Notes under the pieces: model-generated
What the model saw: only the letters and a program-made list of their open reading frames with translations
Told to the model about the DNA's origin: nothing
Databases searched by the model: none
In this document: piece after piece, positions 27,152-39,221 of the stretch
How positions within the stretch are numbered: position 1 is the stretch's first letter
Layout: each line of letters begins with the position of its first letter
Assembly (NCBI RefSeq): GCF_016802725.1
Contig: NC_052679.1
Location: forward strand, 2,604,001 to 2,668,000
Origin: Solenopsis invicta
Lineage: Eukaryota > Arthropoda > Insecta > Hymenoptera > Formicidae
Length of the DNA: 64,000 bases
Direction of reading: 5' to 3'
Position numbers and translations under genes: made by a program

Positions 27152-30100
27152 TGGCGTAATATTGTAAATCCCTCTCTTAAATAAAGACCGAAGCAAAACC
27201 AGGAGAAATGAAAAAGGGAGAGCAGTTTTTCTCAGAATGTAAATTGCGAGTCGAATGTAATTTATGAAAAATCCGTGGGGTTGGGTCAAAACGAAATTGC
27301 TGTTGGCCACATGACCCGTTTTACTGCTTCCTCTCAACGAACCATTTAACGTGGCAGATAAAACGATCTCGTTGAATTAAATTGCTAAGCTGTAAACGGA
27401 AAGCGCAAGCTTGTTTTTTAATGAATTCGTAGCACACTTTTTTCTGCCCCCAAGCGAAAGTACTTCCAAGATTTATCAACTGTATCTAAAAGTAAGGATA
27501 AAAATAGAAACTCGAAAAGCGTATACAGATTCTATATAGTAACCGCATCCGCTCTCGGATGCACTTATCCACTTCACGACACTTCGGAAGGATTCGGTCC
27601 ACTTCAAACTCGATAGGTTCCACCTCTTCCAGCTTAACGATGTTAAGTTGATGAACAAAGTTGTCTCCTATAAATTTTCTTTCATCTTGTTTGCAACGAA
27701 TTCAAAAGAGCACGCGAAAACACGAAGGAAGACAATAACGGGGGAGGAATATCTGCTTTCTGAACAGGCAGAAATTCAATGAAAGTTAGATTCATTGCAA
27801 TTCATCGTCACCAAGCTTATGATAATTCTCTCGAAATATTAGGAAACAAAAAGCGAGTGAAGATCAGCGGCGAAACTTTTGCGCGTAATGCGCATTTTCA
27901 GAGGGATTAGACATATAGGTGACTATTACGCGTCATCTCCATACGTCACCCGAGAATTGCAGTCGGGAATTGCATATCCGCGAGCGCGTTAACAACTTTG
28001 CCGGCGTGAAGTTCGTTTAGCTTAGCGAATTAACTAAATATCTCACGAGCGATCGACAAACGGTTTAAAATCAAAATGTAAATGTGAAAGAATGCTATTT
28101 AACTAGATTCACCTTCGTAAAGTTCTTCCATCCTTCTTTCCTTAATTAGCAGACATTAAAAGTTTTCGTAATTTATTATTCTTTATTCTTCACTATTCTT
28201 TATTATTCTTTACAACGAATTATTTATACGAATAAAAGATAATTATTGCAAGCGAGAAGCTTACAAAGAGAGAGAGAGAGAGAGAGAGAAGCTTTGGAAA
28301 TTAGCCAGAGGATATAAAACTGGAAAATAAAACGGGATTTTAATATTTGCCATAACGCGTAATATTCAACAATTCATCTTTTAGCAATAGATCTGTATGG
28401 AATGTTTATCGAGTCGCGTGATTCGCGCGTAAATTGCAATTGCATCGTTACAGTCGGCACACTGAGCTAAAAGGCAATTGCGGTTTTATTTTGCCAATGT
28501 AATCATCAATGACGCTACACCGCGCGAGATCGAAGAGATTGAAATCTTCGCTTTTGCGTCATACACGGATCGAGTAACAAAAGAGAATGCAATTACCTTT
28601 CACTTTGAATTTTAGAAAACTGAATTTCGTATTTTCGTGTTATTTAAACAATGTCTTTTTATTTATAAGAATAGAATACGTACAATAAATTCACGTCTAA
28701 TTTCCACTATTCTAAAATTTCTTACTAGCTGTAGCTCCATTTTGCATACCGTATTTTATACGTTAATAATTGTAACTTACGACGAATAAAAAGTATAATG
28801 TGATGTAATAGAAAATATGAAAATCTTGTGTAAAATATGAATTTTCTGAAATATGAAGAAAAAAATCTAAAAACACGAGGCAAGAGAAAATATAACGAGA
28901 GAGATGTGGAAAGATATGAAAAGGATATTAATTTCATCAAACACATTTCAAATTGTATGTTACAAATATATTGGGTTTTTTAGCATAACAAAATATTTTG
29001 GAAGAGTATTAATTTCAAAATTAATATTTCTGCATGATATATTTTAAGTATGTATAAAATCTAATTTATTCCACAAAATAAATAACCTTTATTAATTTTG
29101 CGCATATAATTCATTATTATTTATATAACATAATTTATCATTGATATTCAAATGATATAATTCATTTGAAGTTATCAGGGACAGTAATTTTGCATTTGCG
29201 GTCGGTATTTTCTTGTCAGTCTAACCACATTTTCTCGCTATTACGATCTGTCGTGGGCAGTGCATATTACTTATGTTACATTCGAACCTACAGAGTAATG
29301 CGTTCCATTACGACTACTATCCGCACGCATTATTCGTTCGTGTTTGTTCTTTCGTGACTACAAACCGATCGTGCAATGATGAAACTATTTATTCTGCGAG
29401 AGACGTTTCCCGGTTAGAATAACTCCGTTCGTCTGATCGACGTCCCCCGAGGATGAGTCAATTTTACCCTTGCTAATGTTAGCACGTCTAATCAAGATTA
29501 CGTAATTAACTCAGTAGTCATTAGCTAAGAATCTCAGACGTTTCGACGGTCCGTCTATTTTTTGGATACTCAAACGGGAATCATAAATTCATCATTTTAC
29601 CGTAACGCTGACAAGATATAAGTTAATAATCGATAATCGAACGATGATTCATTGGATAGTGAAATGAGGCGCTCGTTTTGCGATTAAACGAATTTGCACG
29701 AACAGATCTTGTTAATAACCCGACGGTCGCGCAAATCACCATTCCCCTTCGTGTCGATATATCATACATTACGAATTCTGATTTTAACAGTCAAACAAGA
29801 AAAATCGTTACAGGTCAGTATCTTGTTACCGATGTTAAATTGTTCTACGTCTTCTGGCGAATATTCAAGAATTGATATCAAATGCAAGGAAAACTAATTT
29901 GAAGTAGCAACTTTCATCATTCACACATCATTAATATAGCTTATTATTGCTGATTATCCGCCAGTTGTTATATAAAATTGTAATTATCCGCTTTAATTTA
30001 TTTAGAATTATTCATGTGTAATAGCAAAGTTATTAATGTACGCATATGTAAATGAAGCTGTATTTAACGTAGAAAAACAGATATTATTTTCAGAATATGA

Positions 30101-31618
30101 TATCTTTTGTTAATTATTTAAGTTATCTTTGCATACATTATCTTTTTGCACTTTTGCACAATGATGTTATATCATAATTATATTTTAATATTATTGTTTA
30201 ACGAAAGACTACCATAATCAATAAAAATTTAATTTTTAATTATCTTTGTTATATTCAACAAGTGCTATATAATAATTAATCAATTAGTGATGTATATCTT
30301 AAATTTAATTAATAAAAGAAGTTACTCAAATACTATTTTTTTGCGGTTCCCGAAAATTTTGTAAATTTTGGGGATTATATTTCTACACTTTTACGTAAAA
30401 TTCTAAATAAAATATAAATAGATAATAATACTAACATTATAATGCTATAATGATGTATTGCAGTAGCAAAATTAATAGCAAGTTTGTTATAATCTAATCA
30501 GGATTATACACTTTTAATAAACATATGTCATATTAAAAAAAAATAATTTAACATACACAAATGTTGTTAACGAAATATCTCATATCTTTCCTTTTTTTAT
30601 TGAATTTTACACAAAAGAATAGAAAAATCTAAAACCCTCGTGATGGCGTGCTAATAAGCGCTCTTCAATATAGCGGATACTGATAATGTTACGCACGTTT
30701 AACACCTAATAATTGATTAATTTATTATCTTAATTACATTGAATAAATCCGATTAATTAACTTCTTAATTCATTTATCTTTCGAATTTTCGGCACGTATC
30801 GAAACCATCGAACTGTGACGCACTATCGGACCACACATTGCCATATATGAAATACATCCGCTGGTATTTCATCTCCTCGCTTATATCCATGTTGTGTCCG
30901 CGAGGGCTATTTGTTTCGAGTGCTCGCTATTTCGTGGATATTATTAAAATGAGCTATCGTACAATTTGCATGGCGACAATGGCATAAGGCGGCGCCCTGG
31001 AAAAGACCCATACGATAAACGGTAATAACGGTAGTTCTTGATATGAGATGAGAAGAAAGGGAAAGTCGAGGGTGCTCCTTGGGTTCGAGGATGCTGGGAT
31101 GAGATAGATAGCGAGAGAACTAGCGGGAGAAAGAAAAAAAAAATGAGAGACGCAAAGAAATGCGGGAGATAAAAAAAGTAAGGTATATAGGAGATATCAT
31201 TATTTTATCGTGCTCTTTGCCGTCGCGATGACCGCCGACATGTATTTTCGGTCATGTAGATACCTATATGACACTTCCGGACTTTGAATGCGAAACATGT
31301 GGAATTTATGTAAAAATATCCGTCTTTTTAGCATACTCGCAATTATAAAAAAATGTGTAAATTAAACTAATACTTTGTTTATATTCTTTTGTTTCTTTCG
31401 AAAAATTGAGAATAAGAGTATGATTTTATTTTTTCTAATTATTAATATTACTTAATTGACCGTGTTTTTGTAATAATTGCGAATAAACTGTACATTACTG
31501 TAAATTTAAATCTGACTTTGTCCGATAATGAAAAATGATTTATAATATTGACAGCGAGAAATAATTTATTATATAATATCGAAAAAAGTAAACACCTATA
31601 TATAAATCATGTAAATTT
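27152..31618. other. Gene-free stretch; one weak minus-strand open frame
   Basis: Mixed AT-rich and moderately GC-rich DNA with an AG run at 28267-28289. The minus strand is open without an ATG from 27701 to 27489 (see findings). Otherwise no gene, RNA gene or clear transposon end was seen. Confidence 0.45.
28267..28289. repeat. (AG)n microsatellite
   Basis: About eleven AG units. Confidence 0.95.
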
Positions 31619-32161
31619 ATTAGAGAAAGGTCGCTAATACTGACATAGATCATTTAAAACGACATCCTTTTATATCTCGAAAGCTAAGCACATTGCACTA
31701 TATTAATAATAATAAAAACAAAAAGTTATTTGCATTCTGCAGAAGAGCAAGGTACATGTGCAAATTGATATGTACAAAAAAAAAACATAAACTCTTTGGT
31801 TGTTTACATGGGTCCGAAATATCCGATACAAAGTAATATTTACTTTTAATTGTAAAATCGGTAAACCGATCGGCTGTGGTTACTTTTTCTTAAACAAAAA
31901 AAAAAAATGTAAAACTAGGTAGAACGGCCATGTCTGATTTCTACCATTACTGTCTACTATGTTCTCAATTTCCCATTTTTGATTACGTTACAAAAGCATT
32001 AATTATTGCAAAATGCGAAACAGTATTTAAAAATATATCAGCTGATACACGAGACACTTTCCAGTTTGTATTTATTTTCACGGTGTCATTGTTAGCTTTT
32101 GTTTAAGAAATATAATCTAAAAATAAAGTAGTACGTCGGTATTAGTGTCTTCTCTCTATTT
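31619..32161. mobile_element. TIR element, family D, copy 2
   Basis: The left end (TAGAGAAAGGTCGCTAATAC) is inverted at the right end (GTATTAGTGTCTTCTCTCTA) with few mismatches. This makes a clearer terminal inverted repeat than in copy 1 at 11956-12640. The subterminal blocks match copy 1 in order. About 540 bp, non-coding. Confidence 0.65.
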
Positions 32162-34224
32162 TCTGACAAATTTAAATAATATTTTATAAATATTCGTTTG
32201 CATGCACACATACATTTCTATCATTTTCAAGAATAACTTAAGAATAAATTTGAGGTCGCGATAAAGCTATTTCTATTTAAAAATGGTGAATTCTATTTTA
32301 AAGCGCTAAGGAGTTTGCGACTCTTTCAATGAAATATTTATATAGGGAGATTGTCGACGTTAGCGCATATACACGATACAAGAATGGTAACCTGACCCAC
32401 TCGCGTCTCGAGGGCAAACAAACAGTACTTGTTGTACTCATAGCAAATTGGATATTTCTTCGTGAATTCTCGTGGTGACGAGAAACCAATTGTATCTGTG
32501 TACACCAGTCCTTCGCAGGTCCTGGTTGCGCAAATAGCCGTGGCAATCGACACCCCGAATTGCGTGTGTAGTAATATATAGATTTTTTTATAGCAAGCGT
32601 GGGTTGAAATCGATCGATGGTCAGGGAAATTGATCGTATTACAAAAATCATCAACGTGCAAATGAAATTGAATATATCGTCATGGTTATCAGTATGCAAA
32701 TGAAAGATCCAAGCTATACTAGTTATTAATACAAATCGCTTATTTCGTAATAAACGATCGGTTCGACGTTCGTAGTCGGGAAATAATTCATCGTGACATC
32801 GTACTTAGAGATTCATCGCGAATTGAAATGTATAACACGCCCGGCTGGGCTAAGTAGATTGATAAGATTTGTTTCCGATTCGAAATACGTGCGTCAATCA
32901 GACGTAGGAATCGAATGGCTCGGGCTTTATATCGAAAATTGATGGCTCGAACGTGACTAACGACTACTGACTCGATATTTTTCTCTTAACCTTTTTTTCG
33001 TTCCCTTTTTTTCCTTTTCTTCTTTCCGTCGCACTCTCGTCTCCTTCGCGAAACGTTTGTCTAGTGACTCGCCTAATTTTACCGCCGTTTTCTTGTACGA
33101 CTGCGTAATGTATTGTTAAATGATTCGGAATAATTTCCAAATCGGGCTAGCGCGTGACGCATTTCGCTGCCTACGACCGCATGATCGCCGACGTATCGGA
33201 TTCCTTCGGTAGTGCTGCCGTTGCAACGCGCTGCAACAAGTTACGCGCATAAAATTACGGGGGCATATTTTGCGTGGCCGGTCGAAACCTACGATGCGAG
33301 AACGCAGACGCGGTCGGACTAGGGAGAAACAGTAATGTGGCTTTGCATTTCGACTGGTTTGCGTTTCTGGTATCCTATTTCTAAAGCGACCCCTAAAACT
33401 AATATCACTTAGAGATATCCGAAGGTAACGCTGGAAATTTGAAATCGCTGTTTAACCTTTCTCTCGTGGATGAAAGTACAATCCTCCGCGTTCACCGCGC
33501 ACCACCGCAGTTGATTTAGGATTGTATTTTGAGATAGGTACACTCCGCACCACGTCGTCTGACACTCGAAAGTTTTGGTGAGCAAATCGCAAACAACGAT
33601 TAATTCTAAAAGCATTTTTAGTCGCTAAAAAATATTAAAGAAAAAAGAAATAACGTGTCAAGAGCTCGCGTCTCGAGATAATGATAAATTATGCACATCG
33701 TCGTTAACGTTTTACGCGTCGCGATATTTTTTTCTACGAGCGAAACGTCTCGAGTACAGAGGATGCTCCTTTTTCGCGTTCACGACGCGTATAATGCCGC
33801 GTACGAAAAAAAAAATAATAATCGATCGCCTCCTCGTCGCACAATGGGATCCATTTGGCGCTCCATCGACGCTTTCCCGGCGGATCGCCGCCAGTGAGGT
33901 AATCTATCAAGGGCCGGCTCTCCTCGCGCGGAAGTTTTCAGGGGCAAGCACCTGTGGAATACACCCATACCCAGAAATCCCAGCGACAGCCTCGTCGTCG
34001 GCACTTCGCGGTGAGATTCGAATTCATGCTAGATCGTGGGTGGCTACGTCGCCTCCGGGGACAGGCACAGGAGGGAACACCGTGACCGAGGTACACGGGT
34101 ACGTTTGATTGGACGAGAATGCTTTGGCGGCGAATCGACGGCGGGGTGGGAACCAACGTCCCGGGGGTGGGGACGTGCACGATGGGGTGTGAGGGGGTGC
34201 GAGAGTCGCAAAGTCGCGCGGGCT
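32162..34224. other. Gene-free stretch leading to a TATA promoter
   Basis: AT-rich at first, then increasingly GC-rich from about 33000. The last 400 bases before 34225 are strongly G-rich on this strand (several GGGG and GTGGGG words), as expected for a proximal promoter region. The long minus-strand open frame at 33938-34393 runs antisense through the promoter and has no domain. I treat it as non-coding. Confidence 0.45.
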
Positions 34225-34258
34225 TATATAAACGCGCGGCGGACGGTTCGCCTTCGCA
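34225..34258 (+). promoter_or_regulatory. TATA-box core promoter, candidate DH31 promoter
   Basis: A perfect TATATAAA stands at 34225-34232 in GC-rich DNA, so it stands out from background. Transcription would start about 30 bases on, near 34254-34258 (TTCGCAGA). No TCAKTY initiator is present, so the exact start is uncertain. Immediately downstream is a 100-base ATG-free stretch ending in a good splice donor. The next matching acceptor that begins with a start codon is DH31 coding exon 1 at 54175. Assignment to DH31 is inference from strand, order and lack of another gene between them. Confidence 0.5.
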
Positions 34259-34358
34259 GAGCCGTATCAACCGTCGCTGGACGACACATCCACCATCCAC
34301 GCAGATAATCTTCGGCAGGCCCGCTTTTGTCAGCCGCCCGGTCTCCATCAGCGTCAAG
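34255..34358 (+). other. Candidate 5' untranslated first exon of DH31
   Basis: Roughly 104 bases from the predicted start site to the donor GTCAAG|GTGCGT at 34358/34359, followed by a pyrimidine-rich intron start. It contains no ATG. Joined to the acceptor before 54175 it would produce GTCAAG followed directly by the DH31 start codon, a favourable insect initiation context. No transcript evidence is available here. A nearer leader exon between 34 and 54 kb is possible. Confidence 0.4.
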
Positions 34359-34457
34359 GTGCGTGTTCCTTTTTCCCCCATTTTTTCCTTCATGCGCGTG
34401 ATAATTTTCTTGGCGTCTTAACCCTCTGCAAACTATTCTGCTTTTCACTACTTAGTC

Positions 34458-35516
34458 TACCTGGGCTAGTTTTTTTTTTTTTTTAACTTTTAGACTCTGA
34501 AAAATCTGGTGTACTCTTTTAATATTTAAAAATACGATTGTACAATTGCATGACCGAAACGATTTTTCATTCTTTTGTACATGTCCGCCTTAGAGGCAGA
34601 ATCAGTAAAGTAGGAAAAATCGTCTAGAACTTCTGAAAGGAAGAAATATCCCGCGTAGTGTTTCTGTAGTTTTTATAAAAATTTTTGAAAAAAAATTTTT
34701 CATCACACAATGTTAAAGTATTAATAATTTTTGAAAAATACAATATTCAAACAAATGTACACCGTTAAAAATATACCGCAAAATTTAATGTAACGGAAGC
34801 AAATTTCAAGCAAATTTTTACATTAAAAAAAATGAATGAATGTCAAAAGTGCACTAAATTTCATGCATGTACCTTTCAGTAACAGATACATTAAATTTAA
34901 TGTAGTTAATTTGAAAATACATGGAATTTCACGACATTTTTTTACAGTGAATAACAGTTAAATGCAGTTATTAACATGTAGTTATATACAATCCAATTGA
35001 ACGAATTTTGTCAACATTTATTGAACATAAAATTGATCAAAATAAAATCACATATCAATGAATAATTTCTGATTTATAAATGATTAAAGATTAGTTAGCT
35101 CCCATTTCTTTCTTAAAAAAAAAATACTTATAATTTATTTTTAACCGCAGGTTAATTTAAGTTGAATTAACCAAAATGATTTACCATTTTCCTGTTTTTG
35201 CTTAAATGCGAACAAGTACAAAGAAAAGTAAAAAACATCTTGGTCATATAATTATACAATTATATTTCTAAATGTTAAAAGAATTTTTATCAAAATTTTT
35301 TTCAGATTTTTTAGAGTCGAAAAAACTCTAAAAGAAAAACACGTTTATCAGTGATCCAAGTAGTCTGATTAAACAGTGAAAAATAAGGGTAGTTGGGTAC
35401 CTGGCTAGTTTTTTTTTTTTTTTAAGCTTTTAGACTCTGAAAAATCTGGTGTATTCTTTTAATATATAAAGATACGATTGTACAATTATATGTCCGCATT
35501 AGAGGCAGAATCAACG
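34458..35516. repeat. Three-copy dispersed repeat, one copy inverted
   Basis: A block with a T run, CTTTTAGACTCTGAAAAATC, then TACGATTGTACAATT occurs at 34458-34610 and, in the same orientation, at 35399-35516. The second copy lacks about 35 bases present in the first. An inverted, more diverged copy is at 35232-35335. The first and inverted copies bracket about 650 bp like the arms of a foldback element. The third copy follows 60 bp later. No coding potential. Confidence 0.75.
34760..34949. mobile_element. MITE-like element, family G
   Basis: The left end CACCGTTAAAAATATACCGC pairs imperfectly with the inverted right end (ATTTCACGACATTTTTTTACAGTG). ATTTAATGTA words are mirrored inside. About 190 bp, non-coding, nested between the arms of the 34458-35335 inverted repeat. 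The ends resemble those of the segment inside the family C copy in DH31 intron 2. Confidence 0.5.
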
Positions 35517-36196
35517 GAGAGTTAAATCAAATACAAATGGATAATAATTTTTTAAATCTCAAGTTTGTTTTTAAGATTGTGCAAAGATTTAGTTCTCGTG
35601 ATAGAACTTTAAGTAAAGCTACTTAAAGTTAGTTCTGCCGCGGCATTGTAGTGTTAACAACAGCAATCTTTCAAATGGGATGATAAATTGCACACATTCG
35701 CATGATCCCACACGCCCTGCAGTTAGAGAAGTAACTCTGCGTTTGTGATGATCCGATAGTAAATTCTAGTTCTGTCTCTTTCAGTAGTAAGATTCTGTAC
35801 TGCTACAGTAGTAAGACCCTATGATACGTCGGACAGTAATAACTTTCCGTGTACAATTTGCCCGCAAGAAGTTATATCGTATACTTGGTGAATCCATGCT
35901 CGTTCTCTGTACAAACAGGACAATTTGCGATTATATCGCTATACTTTTGAAGTTGGAAGTAAGTCACATATTTTATTTGGTATCAGATTCTGCCGAGCAT
36001 AGAAAAAGAAATAAATAAAAATTTTTACTAGAAATTCAAGATTTGAATAAAGAAATAAAGCGGAATATTTTGTGAAACCGAATAAATTGATACAAATTGC
36101 TTCAAACACGAACACGCATTAAGAAAATATTGGTTAAATAAAATTTAAATAAATTTTATTAAACCTTGGCATTAAACCTTTTGCATTCTATTAATC

Positions 36197-36438
36197 TACA
36201 CGGAAAGAACGATTTTGCTGAAGTATTTAAACGTTTAGCTGGATATAGATCTGAAAATAATTTTATTGGACATTGAAAATAATTATGACGGATATTCAAG
36301 CATGATGAGCTGCACAAAATTTTGACATTCTAACAATCAGTCAAATTAACATAATTATTTTGCTGCTAACAACGTTATTTTCATATATGTATCTAGCTAA
36401 ATTTTTAGATACTTTAACAAAATCGTTCTTTCCATGTA
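36197..36438. mobile_element. MITE, family B, copy 1
   Basis: TACACGGAAAGAACGATTTTG at the left end is inverted at the right end with one or two mismatches. Similarity continues about 60 bases through a TTTAGCTRGATAYA block. About 242 bp, AT-rich and non-coding. Related copies lie at 45741-45980 and 61500-61690. Confidence 0.8.
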
Positions 36439-37524
36439 TGAGAGAATATTATGTTTGCCTTATTAACAATAGGATTCTCTCGACGAAGCTCTGTCATCAT
36501 GACAGATAAAAAAATACTTTGCGGAAATAGAAAACAAAGAATTTATTGATTGCTATTTTTGATACGTGAGAACAAACAAAAATATTTTCGAGTAATACCC
36601 AGCCTATGATACATGATGAAACAAAAGACGAGACGAAGACGAAGAAATTATTTAGGTTAAATAAATACAGCAAGATAGTTCGAAATTTTATACGAAATTT
36701 CGCCAAGTCGATTTCGTAAATATGCTGAAATGCGGTAAATTGTATTTGTTTAAAAGCTCCGGGCGTTTGTCGAAAAGGTGGAAAGAGACGATGCGGGAAG
36801 CGAAGACCTCATTCTAGTCAAATATTGAATATCTCACATCGAATCCATCCATCAAAGAGCTTTTACGGGCTGCAACATAATTAAATAATAAGAACTCTGT
36901 TTGCTCTTAAGAATTATATGGATTTTCTCTTTCTTCTTCGGAGAGAAATGTGAGATACAAAGTTTTATTGAGTGAGAAATTTTGTTACCACTTGATGCGA
37001 AATAGGAGGGAATTTATACGACTTTTTAAGTTGTAAGATCACCCACGAAATTTTTAAAAGAAAGAAGCGATTTTAAATTCATGAAGAAAATTCTTTCCAC
37101 GAAATTGATACAGGGTATATTAAAGCGCCTTGCGTTAACGCATAAAATTCGACCTGGATGGATTCTGCCGAGCATTTTTCCCCGCAAAATATCCCTCGTT
37201 ATCAGCGTTCATTCCATGTTCGTGCGAAACGCGCTCGCGGTCGAAAGGGCACATAACACGCGTAGTTTGTTACGGCAAAAGGTATAATTGTTGACAGATA
37301 AAGCACCTAATGAAGCGCATGCACCGCAATAACCAATCGTGATTCCACAATGCTATTGCTAACAGGTGGAAAAAAAATCCGCGTATTTCGACACAAAACA
37401 CAAAACCGCAGCGAACGCATTATGATAATTTGCAATCGATTAATATCTAATTACGGCCGCCGCGGGCGTTATCGCGAACGTGCGCGGAATTACATGCGTA
37501 GCAGGATTACTCCGCGATGCGTAT

Positions 37525-38170
37525 CCTCGCCATTTCCTCTTCTATTACCACGATCGATTAATAAGGCCGACTAATCAGTCGTTTGATTTGCATATAATTA
37601 TCAACTTAAATGTGTCGTTGGCGAGCTTAAAAAGTTTACCGACAAATGATTTAGGAGACAAACTCAAAAAGTAAAATAACGTGTACATATGTTATTTCAT
37701 TTGACAAAAGCGAAATATGAATTCACGGTACGAAAACAAATATTTCCATATCAGTAGTAACAGCTTGTTGGCACGCAACTTTATGCATTTTCATATTTTG
37801 AAACTTTCTACGAGTTTACAGTACCACGAAATGGATTAATGCAAATCTTCGCCATTTCCTCTTCCATTGCTACGATCGATTAATAAGGCCGATTAATTAG
37901 TCGTTTGAATTGCATAGAATTACTAGTGTCGCTGGAAAGCTTCCTATTAAGAAGCTAGCGGTTCTGTGAAGCGTCTCGAAAAGTTTACCGATTGATTTAG
38001 AAAACGACTCGAAAATGTTGTGTACATTGTTTAATTTTGTAAAAGCGAAATAAATTCGTGAGGAAAACAAATATATCCATATAAGTAGTAACAACTTGTT
38101 GGCACGCGACTTTATGTGTTTTCATTTCTAAAACTTTTTACGAGTTTACGGCTACTACGAAAAGCATAAT
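37525..38170. repeat. Tandem duplication, unit ~322 bp
   Basis: Two copies (37525-37846 and 37847-38170) share long blocks: TCGCCATTTCCTCTTC, ACGATCGATTAATAAGGCCG, AGTAGTAACARCTTGTTGGC and ACGAGTTTAC. They differ by many substitutions and small indels, so the duplication is old. No open frame is conserved between the copies. Confidence 0.9.
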
Positions 38171-39180
38171 GTTCCTTTCGCCAATCGCAAAAATTGTTTT
38201 ATCGGTGTGATGAAGGAAAAAAACAGAGAAATTCTGTGACATTTCGCTGTCTAAAAGCTTGGCATTCGATGTAAATCAGTTAACCGCTAACGTGTTTCAC
38301 ACTCATATTTCTGTTATCTTTGTTTGTCGACGAGAATTTTTCATGAGATTTTCTACTGTAATGTGTGAAGAATTTATGAATGATTATTTGAAAATCTAAA
38401 ATTTATCATGAACAATGTGACTAAAATTTCTTTATGTTATTCTTAAATTATATAATAATATTTATAGTATTTATAATTTTTAACAGTTTTGTTATATTCA
38501 TTAATTTTAATTAGATTGAACAAATGATTTTCGTGAAAAATATCGCAAGAACAGTATATGCACCACGAAATATACAGTTACATTTATTTATAATATTTAT
38601 GTACGAAATAATTATTGTTTTTTACTACAGTCTAAAAATGTTTCATATAAATCGGGATTTTTTTTAATGCATTGATTAAATTCTAAAAAAAGCAAAGCAA
38701 TAAAATAAAATGAAAGAACACTGAAAATGAAATAAAAAAACAATGGGAATAGAAAGAAACATACTGAGCATCTCACCCAGTTAGACGAAATGTAAAAGGC
38801 CAAATTTTGCTCTGCGGTAGCTGTTATAATCAGTAGTCAAATATTTACGTACAATAGTTCGCGCGCGGCAATGTGAGTAAATATTTTACGATTGACTTTA
38901 GATAGAGACGTGCTCGCCGTATTTACGAAACGATTAACGACGATGGTCAGCAGCGCGCTCGAAGTGTTACGGCGCCACGCCGGCAGGAAATTGTTGGCCG
39001 AAAGGATTGGCGCAAAAAGAATTAGCAATAAAAAAAGAGCAATGTTGTCTGAGCGCGTTTTTTGTGATATCTAATTACTTCTATTACACAAATAAAATTA
39101 TGATGCGTTTCTTAGCAATTATTTCTGATTCTAGCTTGCAATTTTAATAATAACGCCGTTTCAGAAAGTTTGTTGTTTCA

Positions 39181-39187
<7 letters not shown>

Positions 39188-39218
<31 letters not shown>
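39188..39218. repeat. (GA)n microsatellite
   Basis: About fifteen GA units. Confidence 0.95.

Positions 39219-39221
<3 letters not shown>

Noticed and set aside
26944..27337. Thr/His-repeat minus-strand frames
   Set aside because: Pure translation of the TG/CA microsatellite.
33938..34393. 151-codon minus-strand frame
   Set aside because: Runs antisense through the TATA promoter and leader exon, and its composition reflects the G-rich promoter region.
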